Below are positions 43,222 to 51,369 of a stretch of 64,000 bases of DNA, piece after piece. The DNA comes from Chloroflexia bacterium (GTDB lineage Bacteria > Chloroflexota > Chloroflexia > Thermomicrobiales > CFX8). The notes under the pieces were generated by a model. The model was given only the letters and a program-made list of their open reading frames with translations. It was not told where the DNA came from and did no database searches. The stretch is from the NCBI GenBank assembly GCA_030431755.1, contig JAUIIK010000007.1:1-64000 (forward strand), in the 5' to 3' direction. Position 1 is the stretch's first letter. The number at the start of each line of letters is the position of its first letter. Both the position numbers and the translations under genes were made by a program.

Positions 43222-46176
43222 ATGAGCGTACTCGTTCGCGACCAACTCAACGCCGAACAGCTCCGGGCGGTTCGGCATCGTGGCGCGCCGCTGCGGATCA
43301 TCGCCGGAGCCGGCACGGGCAAGACGGCGACCCTGACGGCGCGTTTCGTTGACCTCGTCGAACGCGGCGACGCCGGCATCGACGAGATCCTCGCCCTCAC
43401 CTTCACGCGCAAAGCCGCCGACGAAATGCGGCAGCGCATCGAGAACGAGCTGGACCGCAGCTTCGGAACGATCTGGGTGCGTACCTTCCATTCCTTCTGC
43501 CAGGTCGCGTTGCGACTGGAGCTGACACGTCTCGGCCAGTCCGCGCCCCAGGTCATTGAGGACGACGAGCGCCTACTGCTCCTGAGCGCCGCTCTCGACG
43601 GCATCGAGTTCCCAGGTTACGTCAACCGGCGCGATGAGCTCTTCCGCCAGGCGCTGCTCTTCATCGACCGCGTGAAGGACGAGTGCCTGACGCCCTCGGA
43701 GGCGCTGGCGCTCGCGCAGCGGCGCGGCCACCGGCAGATGGCGGAGCTAGCCGAGGTCTACAACCGCTACCAGCGGCAGCTGCGGGCTGAACAAGCATTC
43801 GATTTCGGGGAGCTACAGATGCGCTTCATCGACATCCTCGAACGTGATGAGCGGGCGCTGGCACGCTGGCAGGGGCGCTTCGAGCACATCCTGATCGACG
43901 AGTACCAGGATGTGAACCGCGCCCAGGCTCGGGTCATCAAGCTGCTCGCAGGGGACGGCGAGCGCCTCACCGTCGTCGGCGACCGGGACCAGGCCATCTA
44001 CGCCTTTCGCGGCGCGAGCCACGAATTTATCGAGGATATGCCGCAAGACTATCCCGGCACGAAGACGATCCGGCTCGAACGCAACTACCGCTCGCACCAG
44101 GCGATCCTCGACGCCGCCAACGCCCTGATCGCCCACAACCGGCACGACGACGACGCCCGGGCGGTCCTGACGGCGGAGACGCAGGGCGCCGGACCGAAGC
44201 CGGTCGTCTACCGCGCTGAATCCGAGATGGACGAAGCCGCGATGATCGCGCGCCAGATCGCCCGCTTGCACTGGCTCGACGGCGTCCGCTTCCAGGATGT
44301 GGCCGTACTGCTGCGTAGCGTCGCGGTGGCCGGCGGGGCGGTCGCCCAGGCCATCCGCGAGTACGACATCCCGGTCGTCTTCGCCGGCCGCGACTACGAG
44401 ACCACCCGCGCTCAGACCGACGTTGCCGCCACCTTGCGCCTGCTCGACGCCGAGGAGATCGACGACCTCTGCCACATCCTCGCCTCGCACGACGTCGACC
44501 GCCTACAGCTGCTGCGGGCCCAGGCCGAGGGCGAGCAGGCAAGCGCTTTCATCGAGGAGTGGATGCGTAGTGACGAAGACGCCCGGCGAGCGATTAGCCA
44601 TATCCGCGGCGAGGTCGCGCAACTCCGCGACAACACGCTCCCGGAGCAAGTCTATGGCGCGCTACGCATCTGCAAGCGGCTGCCGCCGCCGGACCAACCG
44701 ACGCACCAGGACATCGCCTACATGCGCGCCTTCCGCCAGATCCTCAGCCGCGCGACCCGGCTGGCCGAGCGCGGCGAGGGACGCCAAACGCTGCTGCGGG
44801 TCATCGACGACGCGTTGGGCGCTGACGTTCAGGAGACTGAGTCGAGCGGCGACGCCGTCCAGCTGATGACCGTCCACGCCGCCAAGGGGCTGGAGTTCGA
44901 CCACGTCTTCGTGGCCGGGCTGGCCGATGGCCGCTTCCCGCTCACCCGCCGCCTCGACCGCGGTCTCGATCTCCAGGACCCGGCCAGCTGGCGCATCGAC
45001 GATACAGGAACGAGCGACGGCGCGAAGCGAGAGGCGTTTCTCGAGGAGGAGCGCCGCCTGGGCTATGTCGCGCTCACCAGATCCCGCAAGTCGCTCTTCC
45101 TGAGCTATGCCCAGAGCTACGGCCAGGAATTCGAGTCCGAACCGACCTTCCTCACCAACATCCGCGCCACCAACGAACAGGCCCTCGCGCCGCTGGACCG
45201 CTCGACCGAGCGCCGCTCCTGGAGCGCGACCGAGTACGCGCGGGCGCAGCGCGAGCTGCTCAACGGCGCGCTGGCCGCTCCCGAGGTCAGCGGCGACGCA
45301 ATTGGCGATCTGCTCTTGAGCCAGTGGACGCTGGCGCAGCTCCCGGATAGCAGCGTCTGGACGCCGCCGGTCGCGCCCCGCGCCTTTAACGGCGACGAGG
45401 AGCTGCGGCTCTCCTACACGACATTCTCAGCCTGGGAGAAGTGCCGGCGCCAGTACTACTACAACTATGTCCTGCGGCTGGACGGCGACCAGCACTCGCC
45501 CCAGATGACGCTCGGCACGGCGGTCCATGACACGATCGAGTGGATGAATAAGGAGCGGCAAGGAGGTCATCTACCCAGCGAGGGGCGCTTGATCGAGACC
45601 TTTCGCGACGCCTGGGACGGCGACGGCTTCGAAGCGCCGGCCCAGGAACGCCAGAACCGCGAGCGCGGCGAACAGCTGCTGCGGCGCTTCTACCGCTGGG
45701 AGATCCACCAGCAGCGCGAGATCCTCGAAACCGAGCTCTCCTTCGAGATCCCCTTCGGCCGGCACACCTTGCTCGGCAGGATCGACTGCGTGAGCCGCGA
45801 CCGCGACGGCCGGCTCGAGATCATCGACTACAAGAGCGGCCGAAAGGGCGGTACGTCCAAGAACGACGCCATCCCGCAGCTCGCGCTCTACCGCATGGCC
45901 TGGGAGCTATCGCACCCGGAGGACAGCCCGCGCACATCGCTCTACTTCCTCCGCAGTAACGGCGACAAGGGCCTGAACTACGTCCCGGAGTTCAAATTCA
46001 ACACCCACTCCTGGGCGCTCGACCTGGAGCCGGAGCAGATCGACGAGGTGCGCGGCAGGCTGGCAGCCTTTGCCAACGGCGTCCTCAACAACGACTTCAC
46101 GCCGATCAGCGATCCACAAGTCTGTCGCAATTGCCCGTTCACCTCGATCTGCGAAGGAGCCGCCTCCAATGATTGA
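43222..46176 (+). CDS. UvrD-type helicase with C-terminal RecB-like nuclease, first of AdnAB-like pair
   Basis: The 984-residue protein has an SF1A motor: QLNAEQLRAVRH (Q motif), Walker A GAGTGKTA at 29-36, LTFTRKAADEMRQR (Ia), LIDEYQDVNRAQ (II), VGDRDQAIYAFRGA (III), VHAAKGLEFDHVFVAGL (V) and LGYVALTRSRKSLFLSYA (VI). The last ~260 residues carry a PD-(D/E)XK nuclease (GTAVHDTIEW, LGRIDCVSRDRDG, IIDYKSG). Four Cys (WEKCRRQYYY, then CRNCPFTSIC) fit an AddB-type iron-sulfur staple. The length and the tandem partner match AdnA/AdnB of mycobacteria, which resect double-strand ends. ATG 43222 is preferred over the track start, 33 codons upstream. It overlaps the next gene by 8 bp. Confidence 0.9.
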   Translation: MSVLVRDQLNAEQLRAVRHRGAPLRIIAGAGTGKTATLTARFVDLVERGDAGIDEILALTFTRKAADEMRQRIENELDRSFGTIWVRTFHSFCQVALRLELTRLGQSAPQVIEDDERLLLLSAALDGIEFPGYVNRRDELFRQALLFIDRVKDECLTPSEALALAQRRGHRQMAELAEVYNRYQRQLRAEQAFDFGELQMRFIDILERDERALARWQGRFEHILIDEYQDVNRAQARVIKLLAGDGERLTVVGDRDQAIYAFRGASHEFIEDMPQDYPGTKTIRLERNYRSHQAILDAANALIAHNRHDDDARAVLTAETQGAGPKPVVYRAESEMDEAAMIARQIARLHWLDGVRFQDVAVLLRSVAVAGGAVAQAIREYDIPVVFAGRDYETTRAQTDVAATLRLLDAEEIDDLCHILASHDVDRLQLLRAQAEGEQASAFIEEWMRSDEDARRAISHIRGEVAQLRDNTLPEQVYGALRICKRLPPPDQPTHQDIAYMRAFRQILSRATRLAERGEGRQTLLRVIDDALGADVQETESSGDAVQLMTVHAAKGLEFDHVFVAGLADGRFPLTRRLDRGLDLQDPASWRIDDTGTSDGAKREAFLEEERRLGYVALTRSRKSLFLSYAQSYGQEFESEPTFLTNIRATNEQALAPLDRSTERRSWSATEYARAQRELLNGALAAPEVSGDAIGDLLLSQWTLAQLPDSSVWTPPVAPRAFNGDEELRLSYTTFSAWEKCRRQYYYNYVLRLDGDQHSPQMTLGTAVHDTIEWMNKERQGGHLPSEGRLIETFRDAWDGDGFEAPAQERQNRERGEQLLRRFYRWEIHQQREILETELSFEIPFGRHTLLGRIDCVSRDRDGRLEIIDYKSGRKGGTSKNDAIPQLALYRMAWELSHPEDSPRTSLYFLRSNGDKGLNYVPEFKFNTHSWALDLEPEQIDEVRGRLAAFANGVLNNDFTPISDPQVCRNCPFTSICEGAASND

Positions 46177-49100
46177 GATCCGCTGGACCGAGGAGCAACA
46201 ACAGGCCATCGACCACCGCCAGGGACCGCTCCGGATCATCGCCGGCGCCGGCTCGGGCAAGACGGCGACGATGACCGAGCACATCGTCTCGATGATCCGG
46301 GCAGACTACGCCAGCGCCGACCAGATCGTCGCCCTGACCTTCACCAACGCGGCGGCCGACGAGCTGACCCAACGCATCCGGGCCGCGCTCGACGACCAGA
46401 GCGTCTCAGTCTGGAGCGGCACCTACCACTCCTTCGGGATGCAAATCGTCCGCGACGGCGCGGCGGCGCTCGGCCTGCCGGCGGACCCGCGCCTCTTCTC
46501 GCCGGCCGAGTCCTGGTTGATCATCCGTGACATCTTGCGCGCGGGCGCGGAGTTGGAGTTTCTCGATGTCTCCTACGGCTTGAGCACGGCCATCAACGCC
46601 GTGCGCGACTTCATCAGCCGCTGCAAGGACGAGCTCGCCACGCCGGAGGACGTCGCCAGCTACGTCGCGACGATCCCGGCCGACGACACCGACCATGCCG
46701 CCCAGATGCGCGACTACCAGCGCCTGTACGCGGCCTACGAGCAACGCTGCCGGGAGCTTGGCGGCGTCGACTTCGGCGACCAGATCGCGCTCGCCGTCGA
46801 CGCATTGCAGCAGGACGAAGAGCTGCGCGCCGAGTACGGCAAGCGCTACCGCGTCTTCGTCGTCGACGAGTATCAGGACACCAACTACGCCCAGTCGGTG
46901 CTGGTCGAGCTCCTGGCCGCGCCCGCCTACGAGCTGCGCATCGTCGGCGACCCGAACCAGTCGATCTACCGCTTTCGCGGCGCGGCCGTCGACAACATCC
47001 AGCGCTTCTCGGAAGAGATCGAGGGCGTCGCCGATGTCGGCCTGACGACCAACTTCCGGTCGCACCAGCAGATCCTGGATACTGCCAATCACCTGGTCCA
47101 GGCCTATGAGTCGCTCTCCGGTGAGCTGCGGGCATTCAACGGCCGCACCGGACGCGAGCCGCTGCTGGCGAGCGGCCTGAGCTACGGCGACGAGGCCACC
47201 TGGATCGCCGAAACGCTGGCGGCGCACTACGTACCAGACGAAGACAGTGGAAGCAGTCCGAGCCTCGGCGTGCTCGTCCGCAAGCGAAAACTGCTGCCGG
47301 ATATCGCGCAGGCGCTCGCCGATCTCGGCGTGCCCTATCAGGTCTACGGCGACCGGACGATCTTCGACTCGGAAGCCTGCCAGGATGTCATCGCGACGCT
47401 CGAGATCGTCGCCGCGCCCAAGCGTCAGCTGAGCATCGTACGTGTGCTCGGCAGCCCGCGCTACGGCCTGAGCCAGCGCGACATCTTCAGGGTCAAGCGG
47501 CTGTTGCGGGAGCGCGATCTGCTGGATGCCGTCGCGGCGCTCATCGGGGCCCCGCCGGAGGAGCTTGATGACGAAGTCGTCGGCGCGTTGCAGCGCTTCT
47601 GCGACGATCTGCGCCGGCTGATCCACCGGACGACCGGGCTGCCGCTCGAAGCACGGGTGCGCGAGATCCGCAGCCAAAGGGCCGGGGAGCTGACCGGCTT
47701 CGATATCGAGGCTCTGCGCCAGCTCGAACAGATGGCCAGCAGCTTCTCCGACAATGTCATCGACCGCTCCGTCGCCGCCTTCGTCGACTACCTGCGGGCT
47801 ATCGAAGAGCTGGACGGCGACGAAGCCTCGGTCAACACCCCGGTCGAGGAAGGCGCGGTCGCCTTGCTGACCGTCCACGGCGCGAAGGGTCTCGAGTTCG
47901 ACGTCGTCGTCATAGCCGGCGCGAATGAGAACGACTTCGCGACACTGCGTGTCAGCATCAACGACATCCGCGTGCCACCGCCGCTGCTCCACAATGCCGC
48001 TGAGTATCCCGACCGCGCAGACTTCGCCGATCGCACGGCTTATGAGAACGCCCTCAAGGAGACCGAGAAACGCTTTGTCTCCGACGAGGAGCGCAGGTTG
48101 TTCTATGTCGCGATCACCCGCGCCCGCGACCGGCTCTATTTCAGCTGGTCGAAGCACCACCCGACGCGCAAGAGAGAGACATCGATCTACGAATTGCTCG
48201 CAGAGATCGAACACCTCACCGAGCCGCTCGACATTCCGGTGCGGGAGATTGCATCGGAAGCCGCGCCGCTGCTCGACTTCTTCACGGCAACCGGCACGCC
48301 ATTGCGGCCGGCAGACGACTTCTCCGCCTTCGCCAACGCCTGGCGCGAACACTGGCGTGGCGACGACCAGGAGGCCATGGCGCTGGCGGCGCTGGAGAGC
48401 GGCTTCGAGCGCTTCTTGAGTGAGCGCGAGGACCGCGCCGAGGTCGCCGCCCGCTTGCGCGCGGTGCGTCGCAGCCGCCAGTACCGGCCGCTGCCGCCGG
48501 ACCTTTATTCCTATAGCCTGCTCGACACCTACGAACGCTGCCCGCGGCTCTACCTGCACCGCTATGTCATCGGCGTCCCAGCCCCGCCGGTTGAGGCGAG
48601 CTACACCGACCTCGGGCGGCGCTTCCACGAGGCGCTGCACCAGGCGCATATCGCGCGCAGTGACGATGCCCGCTCCGACTTCCTGCGCTTCTTCGACGAC
48701 AACGAGACGGAGCCTGCCCCGGAGCACAACGGCCAGCCGACAGTGACGGCCATGGTGCGCGAGGGCTTCCTCGACAGCGGCGATGCCGACGCCGAGGCGC
48801 TGGCCGTCGAGCCGGAGTTCTTTCTGAAGCTCGGGAGCGGACCGAGCGCCCCGGTGATCTACGGGTTGATCGACCGCATCCAGCGCCGCCCGGATGGCGC
48901 AATCGAGATCGTCGATTACAAGACCCACCGCGATCTGAAGTCGCGCGAAGAGGTGCTGAGCGACCTGCAGCTCCCGATCTACACGCTGGCCGCCCGCGAG
49001 GCGCTGGGCTATGACCCGACCTACACGACGATGGCCTTCGTCCGGCACGGCGCATGGCTGCGCTTCCGGTCCAACGAGCTCGACCTCGACGGCGCGCGGG

Positions 49101-49180
49101 AGCGCATCGAGCGCGCCGTCGCCGGCATCCTGGCCCACGACTACGCTTGCCGCTGCGGTGGCGCGCACTGCGGCTCCTGA
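46169..49180 (+). CDS. UvrD-type helicase with C-terminal nuclease, second of AdnAB-like pair
   Basis: The 1003-residue partner has WTEEQQQAIDHRQG (Q motif), Walker A GAGSGKTA at 25-32, LTFTNAAADELTQR, VVDEYQDTNYAQ, VGDPNQSIYRFRGA, LTVHGAKGLEFDVVVIAGA and FYVAITRARDRLYFSW. All main helicase motifs look intact. The C-terminal nuclease has LGRRFHEALH, YGLIDRIQRRPDG and IEIVDYKTHRD. Possible cluster Cys are in YERCPRLYL and the terminal CRCGGAHCGS, whose C-x-C-x4-C spacing is tighter than the usual C-x2-C-x5-C. ATG 46169 has GAAGGAG ~10 bases upstream and lies inside the end of the first gene; the track's longer start is not supported. Confidence 0.9.
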   Translation: MIEIRWTEEQQQAIDHRQGPLRIIAGAGSGKTATMTEHIVSMIRADYASADQIVALTFTNAAADELTQRIRAALDDQSVSVWSGTYHSFGMQIVRDGAAALGLPADPRLFSPAESWLIIRDILRAGAELEFLDVSYGLSTAINAVRDFISRCKDELATPEDVASYVATIPADDTDHAAQMRDYQRLYAAYEQRCRELGGVDFGDQIALAVDALQQDEELRAEYGKRYRVFVVDEYQDTNYAQSVLVELLAAPAYELRIVGDPNQSIYRFRGAAVDNIQRFSEEIEGVADVGLTTNFRSHQQILDTANHLVQAYESLSGELRAFNGRTGREPLLASGLSYGDEATWIAETLAAHYVPDEDSGSSPSLGVLVRKRKLLPDIAQALADLGVPYQVYGDRTIFDSEACQDVIATLEIVAAPKRQLSIVRVLGSPRYGLSQRDIFRVKRLLRERDLLDAVAALIGAPPEELDDEVVGALQRFCDDLRRLIHRTTGLPLEARVREIRSQRAGELTGFDIEALRQLEQMASSFSDNVIDRSVAAFVDYLRAIEELDGDEASVNTPVEEGAVALLTVHGAKGLEFDVVVIAGANENDFATLRVSINDIRVPPPLLHNAAEYPDRADFADRTAYENALKETEKRFVSDEERRLFYVAITRARDRLYFSWSKHHPTRKRETSIYELLAEIEHLTEPLDIPVREIASEAAPLLDFFTATGTPLRPADDFSAFANAWREHWRGDDQEAMALAALESGFERFLSEREDRAEVAARLRAVRRSRQYRPLPPDLYSYSLLDTYERCPRLYLHRYVIGVPAPPVEASYTDLGRRFHEALHQAHIARSDDARSDFLRFFDDNETEPAPEHNGQPTVTAMVREGFLDSGDADAEALAVEPEFFLKLGSGPSAPVIYGLIDRIQRRPDGAIEIVDYKTHRDLKSREEVLSDLQLPIYTLAAREALGYDPTYTTMAFVRHGAWLRFRSNELDLDGARERIERAVAGILAHDYACRCGGAHCGS

Positions 49181-49236
49181 GCGCCGGAGCGGACTATGAT
49201 CGTGGCTGCGAATCGGGCCAACGAAAGTAGCGACAG

Positions 49237-50358
49237 ATGCGGGACGGCGATGAACTCTACCGGCTAGTGGAAGAATACGCGGCGCTCGGCGAACACCGCG
49301 CCGGCACCCCGCCCGACGCCGACACCATCGAGTGGCTGGCCCGGCTGCTGGCGCAATCCGCGACCAGCGTCGAACGCCAACCATTCCAGTTCGACCGCTA
49401 TGACGCCAGCTGGGCGGTGCGCTTCGACGGCGAACCGGTCCAAGCGATCCCGCTCTTCTACGAGGGCGTCGGCAAGGTGACGACAACGCAGCCCGCGACG
49501 ATGGTCTGGGAACCGGGCCTCTCCAACACCGGCTTCGACGCCACGCTGGCGGACTTCACCAGCAGCGCCCTGGCCGCCGGCGCGACCGCCGCCGTCATTG
49601 CAACCGGCGGACCGACCGGCCTGCTCCACGCCGTCAACCGCCAGCCGGAGCTCGGCAGTGGGCTGCCGTCGCTGCTGGTGCCAGGTAGGCTGTCGGGGCG
49701 ACTGGAGTCCGCTGAGATCGCCGTCGAGCTCGACGCTCAGCTCGTGCCCGGCGCATCAGCCAACGTCGTTGCTCATTACGGCGACGATCCAATCGAGGAG
49801 ACGCTCGTTATCACGACGCCGATTTCGGGCTGGTTCCAATGCGCCGGCGAGCGCGGCACCGGCATTGCCGTCGCCGTCGAAGCCGCTGAGCGATTGGCGG
49901 CGGACTATCCGGTGCTCTTCATCGGTGCGAGCGGCCACGAGCTCTATCACCAGGGCGCGCAGCTGGCGGTCCGGGAGCTGTCGGGAACGCCACGCGCCAT
50001 CGTCCACATCGGCGCGAGCGTGGCCGCCGCGGCAGAGCCGCCGGTCGCGGGCAAGGCCACGCTGACGCCAAACATCAACGCGCGGGTCGCTGCTGGCGAG
50101 CAACAGCTAGCGCGGGTAGCGGAAGCGTTCGCGACGGTTGGGATAGAGACCATCGCGCCGGAGCGGCCAACCGAACCCGATGAGTGGGTCGGCGAGTCCA
50201 TGAACTGGGCGCGTTTCGGGCGGCCGATGATCTCGCTCGTCGGCGGCTTCCCGCTCTTCCACGCGCCGGAGGACACGCCGGAACGAGCCACGACGCCGAC
50301 GCTGCTGGCGTCAGTCGCTGATGCCGTCGACGAGGCCATCCGGCAGCTGGTCAGCTGA
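49237..50358 (+). CDS. M28-peptidase-like protein without canonical metal ligands
   Basis: The 373-residue protein follows the M28 aminopeptidase layout, with an apical-domain-like insert around residues 90-190. At the position of AHYDS the sequence reads ITTPISGW; at GAxDNASG it reads CAGERGTG; at EExGLxGS it reads GHELYHQGA. The last ligand region, FHAPEDTPER, keeps the His and DT pattern. Zinc binding as in classical M28 is therefore doubtful. The replaced motifs are well formed, which suggests a divergent subfamily rather than decay. No signal peptide is seen, so it is cytoplasmic. It begins 56 bp after the AdnB-like gene and may be cotranscribed with it. Confidence 0.7.
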   Translation: MRDGDELYRLVEEYAALGEHRAGTPPDADTIEWLARLLAQSATSVERQPFQFDRYDASWAVRFDGEPVQAIPLFYEGVGKVTTTQPATMVWEPGLSNTGFDATLADFTSSALAAGATAAVIATGGPTGLLHAVNRQPELGSGLPSLLVPGRLSGRLESAEIAVELDAQLVPGASANVVAHYGDDPIEETLVITTPISGWFQCAGERGTGIAVAVEAAERLAADYPVLFIGASGHELYHQGAQLAVRELSGTPRAIVHIGASVAAAAEPPVAGKATLTPNINARVAAGEQQLARVAEAFATVGIETIAPERPTEPDEWVGESMNWARFGRPMISLVGGFPLFHAPEDTPERATTPTLLASVADAVDEAIRQLVS

Positions 50359-50429
50359 CGCGCTAGTGCTCTGTTACTTATGAAGTGAAGAGATTATCCT
50401 ACCTCGCCGGGTAACTCAATCGTAACGAC

Positions 50430-50539
50430 CTTGTCATTTCGACCAGCGGGAGAAATCTCGGTGCAGCACGTCACTGGTGTTCGACTGAGATTTCTCACGA
50501 GCCTGCCCTGAGCGTAGTCGTAGGGCTCGAAATGACAAG
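50430..50539. repeat. Inverted-repeat element CTTGTCATTTCGA ... TCGAAATGACAAG
   Basis: Perfect 13-bp ends enclose a nested pair (AGAAATCTCG and GAGATTTCTC). The element also contains the word CTGCCCTGAGCGTAGTCGTAGGG (50503-50525), shared with 13390-13412. It lies between the convergent M28-like and holin-like genes. Confidence 0.65.
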
Positions 50540-50603
50540 CTTGGTGCTTGTTGAGTCATCCGAGAAGCACCAGATTGTCAAACAAATCATGTGTCACAGA
50601 ACA

Positions 50604-50996
50604 CTAGCCCTCTTCGTCCGATGTCACCAGGATGTTGAGGAAGAACGAGATCACGCTGACGATGATCGCGCCGAAGATCGCCGGGAAGATGCCGTCGATG
50701 GTAAAGCCGGCACTCAGCCAGTTCTCCGAGATCCAGGCTGATAACCAGAGCGTAACGCCGTTGATGACAAAGAGAAAGAGCCCCATCGTCAGGATCACGA
50801 CGCCGCATGATAACAGCGTCAGGATCGGCCGGATGATCGCGTTGACCAGACCCAGCACCGCCGCCATGATCAGCACAGCGAGCGTCCCGTCCGAGTCCGT
50901 TATGTCGATCCCCGGCATGATCCAGGCGGTCAACGCCAGCGCCGCCGCAGCGATCAACCAGCGCACGATGAAGGCCGGAATCGGAACTTGAATCAT
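50604..50996 (-). CDS. Phage-holin-family-like small membrane protein (PF04020 type)
   Basis: The 130-residue protein has four hydrophobic helices. The pattern VLIMAAVLGLVNAIIRPILTLLS, then GLFLFVINGVTLWLSAWI, is typical of the mycobacterial four-helix holin superfamily, which is mostly chromosomal and not phage-derived. Its role is unknown; membrane stress or transport roles have been suggested for relatives. It is the last of a leftward run and is separated from the next upstream gene by ~65 bp. Confidence 0.85.
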   Translation of the reverse strand: MIQVPIPAFIVRWLIAAAALALTAWIMPGIDITDSDGTLAVLIMAAVLGLVNAIIRPILTLLSCGVVILTMGLFLFVINGVTLWLSAWISENWLSAGFTIDGIFPAIFGAIIVSVISFFLNILVTSDEEG

Positions 50997-51060
50997 CGCC
51001 TCCTCCTTTCGGTATCAAGCGCGCCAGCGGCCCGCGAGCGCTGACGACAATTCAGCGCGT

Positions 51061-51357
51061 TCAACCCCGGTAGCGGGTTGCGTAGCGCATGCCCCGCTCA
51101 CGGTTGTACGCATTGCTGCTGTAGGAGCTCAGGTCCATCAGGACGGCGATACCCATCCAGATCCAGTCGAAGCCGGAGAGGCCGCCGATGCCGACAACCA
51201 CATACATGAGCGTCGTCCACGGCAGGAAGATGAACCCGAGCAGCGGCCAGGCAAACGAGTCGAACGCGCGCTCCCAGCGCTGCTGATCGAGCAGCCACCA
51301 GACGAGAATGCCCATGCGTGGCCCGAGAAAAACGATGACAGAGAGCAGACAGCACAT
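51061..51357 (-). CDS. Small membrane protein of unknown function
   Basis: The 98-residue protein has two or three hydrophobic segments (CCLLSVIVFLGPRMGILVWWLL, LLGFIFLPWTTLMYVVVGIGGL, WIWMGIAVLMDLSSY) and a basic C-terminus (NRERGMRYATRYRG). AGGAAAG 7 bases before ATG and the 12-bp spacing from the upstream Vps62-like gene support translation in an operon. Similar small proteins are common in Actinobacteria and Chloroflexota. No function is recognised. Confidence 0.7.
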   Translation of the reverse strand: MCCLLSVIVFLGPRMGILVWWLLDQQRWERAFDSFAWPLLGFIFLPWTTLMYVVVGIGGLSGFDWIWMGIAVLMDLSSYSSNAYNRERGMRYATRYRG

Positions 51358-51369
51358 ACCGGCGCTTTC

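Noticed and set aside
46406-49486. 1026-aa ORF on the minus strand opposite the second helicase-nuclease
   Set aside because: It is antisense to a gene with complete helicase motifs, is rich in Arg/Val/Asp with no recognisable domain, and is a known by-product of high-GC codon use.
50604-50996. Holin-like gene as a sign of a prophage
   Set aside because: No other phage gene is nearby, and this four-helix family is common on bacterial chromosomes outside prophages.
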